Source: Hymenolepis diminuta
Lineage: Eukaryota; Platyhelminthes; Cestoda; Cyclophyllidea; Hymenolepididae
DNA length: 64,000 nucleotides
NCBI GenBank assembly: GCA_900708905.1
Contig: CAADRB010000012.1
Span: forward strand, 479,235 to 543,234
Reading direction: 5' to 3'
Shown here: one piece after another, positions 61,798 to 64,000 of the stretch
Numbering within the stretch: the first letter of the stretch is position 1
Layout: every line of letters starts with the position of its first letter
Notes under the pieces: model-generated
What the model saw: only the letters and a program-made list of their open reading frames with translations
Told to the model about the DNA's origin: nothing
Database searches by the model: none
Translations under genes and position numbers: made by a program

Positions 61798-64000
61798 GTA
61801 AGCTCTTGTTTAAAATGCACCTTCATAGAAAAATATTTTTTGTTCCTAATTAAAATGTTTCAAATGTGTGATCACTTTTACAAAATGTAAATCCTTTCAT
61901 GAAAAACTAATATGATGTTTTTAACTCCTTTTTAAATTTTGCCATAAATTATACTAATAATTCAAATTGTAGAAATTTTTTTCTGGTTAAAATAGAGCTC
62001 TTCTTTCGAGTTCGACCTTTAATATAAGGGTAATAACCCTAAATAATTATGAAATTTACTCTGCACTGGTGGCCTGAAAGTCACATTAGTCTCTATTTCT
62101 TGTATTTATGCTTCTTTTACCAGTTTATTTAGTATAAATGGCACATGATAAAAATTGAAAGTGTTTTATTTGCGTGTGACTACATTTTAAATCTTAATTA
62201 CATTAAAATTAAACTTCACGCTTATAAAGTAGTGTTTTATTGCTAAAATCCAATTAAATTGTCAATGTGGTTTTAATTTTTACTCCATTTTAATATATAA
62301 AAGACGGTAGTACTATCTGAAATCGCCGTCATTCATGTCACGTGATTTGAATAGATAGACTACTGAACTATTTAAACAGAAAAATTTATTTTGGCTGTTT
62401 CTGTTAGATTCAATCAAAATTGATTATGCAGAATATAAAAAAGCTTAGGTCAAGGCCATTTATATAACTTTCACGGAAGAATTTTCATACGTTTAAGTAT
62501 ATTTCATTTTACAACGTTTAAAATGTTTTTAAAATCAGACAACATAAACATTTTGGCACTCTTGTTTAAGTGTGATAAACCGCTTCAGAACTGTATTAGA
62601 TTATATATTTTTATAATACAGCATTTTCAATGCGTGATTCTGAATATTTCATACGAATCTCATTGAAAATTGCTCATTATTTTAAACTTATTAAAATTTA
62701 TACATAAGTAAAGTCTGTCAATTTTGAATCCAATTTCTAACTGATGAGAATTTCCGAAATTGATTAAAGAGTCGATAAATTCAGGGAAAAATGATACTTA
62801 TAGCATTTTTTCGCTAATATGGAGATCTCAAGATCAAAACGTTTCACTTTTACCTTCCCAGACTTCCTGTAAATACTATGCTGAAAAAAACGTACAACTG
62901 ACCACATTGTATCCTTAATGCAACTTCAGACTAAAATGAACTTATATTGTCATTAATCACAAATAAACCTGAGTTGACTGATTTGATTTATAGATATCCT
63001 CTTTAAATTAAATGAGCTTTAAGGCTAACAGATGAAACGGTCTTTCTCGTGGACCAAAGAACAAGAGTGGATCGAGAAGGAAGGATGAGAGAGTATGATG
63101 AGAAGTGCTGGGAGGCACGTCATATCTGCATGCATGAAAGCGAAATGGCGAAATAAAAAGTTGACGGGTTTGACCTAGTTTATATGCTCTCAGTGTCTAG
63201 TCACCTCAGTGAGCATACTAAAAACTAAGTAGTATTATACTCCGGAATAATAGCAAACAAGAGTTCTATTATATACAATACTGAGGGCATAGTTTTAAGG
63301 TAACCGACGAAAGTCTGGTACAAAGCTTTATTACAATAATAATGTTTAGAAAACGACCAAGAAGAATTATGTTACGCACGTGAGTAAACAATCGTGACTC
63401 CACATTCATGATTTTATACCTGACATTATTCCAAAGCTGAGTGCCAGCGACTGGTTTTTACTTCATATTATTCTGTCACGAAATCGCAAATTTATTATCT
63501 TTCCGCACATTAATAAAATAGTCATTTGTTTTATGACCATGCGATTAATGCTGCATCCAATTCCATAGGAGTTTGAAAATGATCTAAATTAGTTAAAGTT
63601 GAATACTTTATATTTAAAATTATTATCCTTAATAATAGTAACAATGGCTTTATGCACTTTGCCTTTTCCCAAACCATTGAGTTTTAAATCCATTTATTTT
63701 CTGATGTTATGAAGCATATGTTTGATGATGCAGCTAAGAAATAACAGAAGATTTTCCCCTAGTTTGGGCATTTTCGTGTGACCCTTTGTTTAAAAGCCTA
63801 CTTTAGGAGTTTTAAAGTTATTAATGAAATATTTTTCTTATTAAAATAATTTCTTCTTGATTTCCTGCAATTGTTCTAACTATGATCTACCTAGAATGCC
63901 TGCCAGCTAAATAAGACATCTGTTAGCAAGGAATTTACTGTCGGAAACAATGAATCGAACATCTTTAAAAATTGTATCAATAAGTATTTTTACTCTCAAT
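61798..64000 (+). other. Gene 3 intron continuing to the right edge
   Basis: No further exon was found with a credible acceptor and a matching phase. The sequence is AT-rich throughout. Confidence 0.55.

Noticed and set aside
62391..62870. Possible further gene 3 exons after 61797 (acceptor-like TTCTGTTAG near 62410 and CTTCCCAG near 62860)
   Set aside because: The downstream frames close quickly or lack a donor in the needed phase.
1..64000. Bacterial-type systems, CRISPR arrays, operons, rRNA and spliced-leader RNA genes
   Set aside because: No regularly spaced repeats, ribosome binding sites or conserved rRNA/SL sequence were seen, and the splice structure shows a eukaryotic nuclear genome.

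Overview
The window is AT-rich (about one third G+C) nuclear DNA from an animal. It holds no operons or ribosome binding sites. Three genes are split into exons with GTAAGT/GTGAGT-type donors and pyrimidine-plus-AG acceptors. One intron is only 34 nt, one is 81 nt, and others run to 5-17 kb. Very short introns near the 5' end next to huge AT-rich ones, low G+C, and secreted or membrane proteins rich in Ser/Pro/Gln fit a parasitic flatworm. A tapeworm (for example Hymenolepis-like) is my best guess, but that is inference and no species marker is present.

Region 1 (1-13,530, minus strand): the 5' half of a gene for a long, low-complexity Gln/Ala/Ser/Gly-rich protein. Three coding exons (13284-12913, 7365-6923, 1160-394) join in phase, and the gene runs off the left edge. 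A possible non-coding first exon ends at 13463. Its large introns hold one copy of an LTR-like repeat (9936-10154), a tRNA-like relic (about 12511-12568) and a CpG/GGC-rich block next to a CT tract (2724-2840).

Region 2 (16,229-39,198, plus strand): a complete six-exon gene for a 542-aa single-pass membrane protein. It has a signal peptide, almost no ectodomain, one membrane span and a long cytosolic tail with a PPxY motif. Intron 2 is 17.3 kb and contains an 18-base assembly gap and another repeat copy (about 32069-32273).

Region 3 (40,386 to beyond 64,000, plus strand): the 5' six exons of a secreted or membrane protein. It has a signal peptide split by a 34-nt intron, an N-glycosylation-rich segment that may be CUB-like, and an LDL-receptor class A module with enlarged loops. 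It continues past the right edge. Intron 4 contains two direct repeat copies about 1.3 kb apart (49525-49709 and 51010-51228), which enclose minus-strand open frames and look like a small decayed LTR-type element.

Genes 1 and 2 are head-to-head across about 2.7 kb. Genes 2 and 3 are tandem, about 1.2 kb apart. No functional pathway links them. I found no certain RNA gene, no CRISPR array and no bacterial-type system. All exon calls come from reading frame continuity and splice signals only; homology searches and RNA-seq would be needed for firm names.
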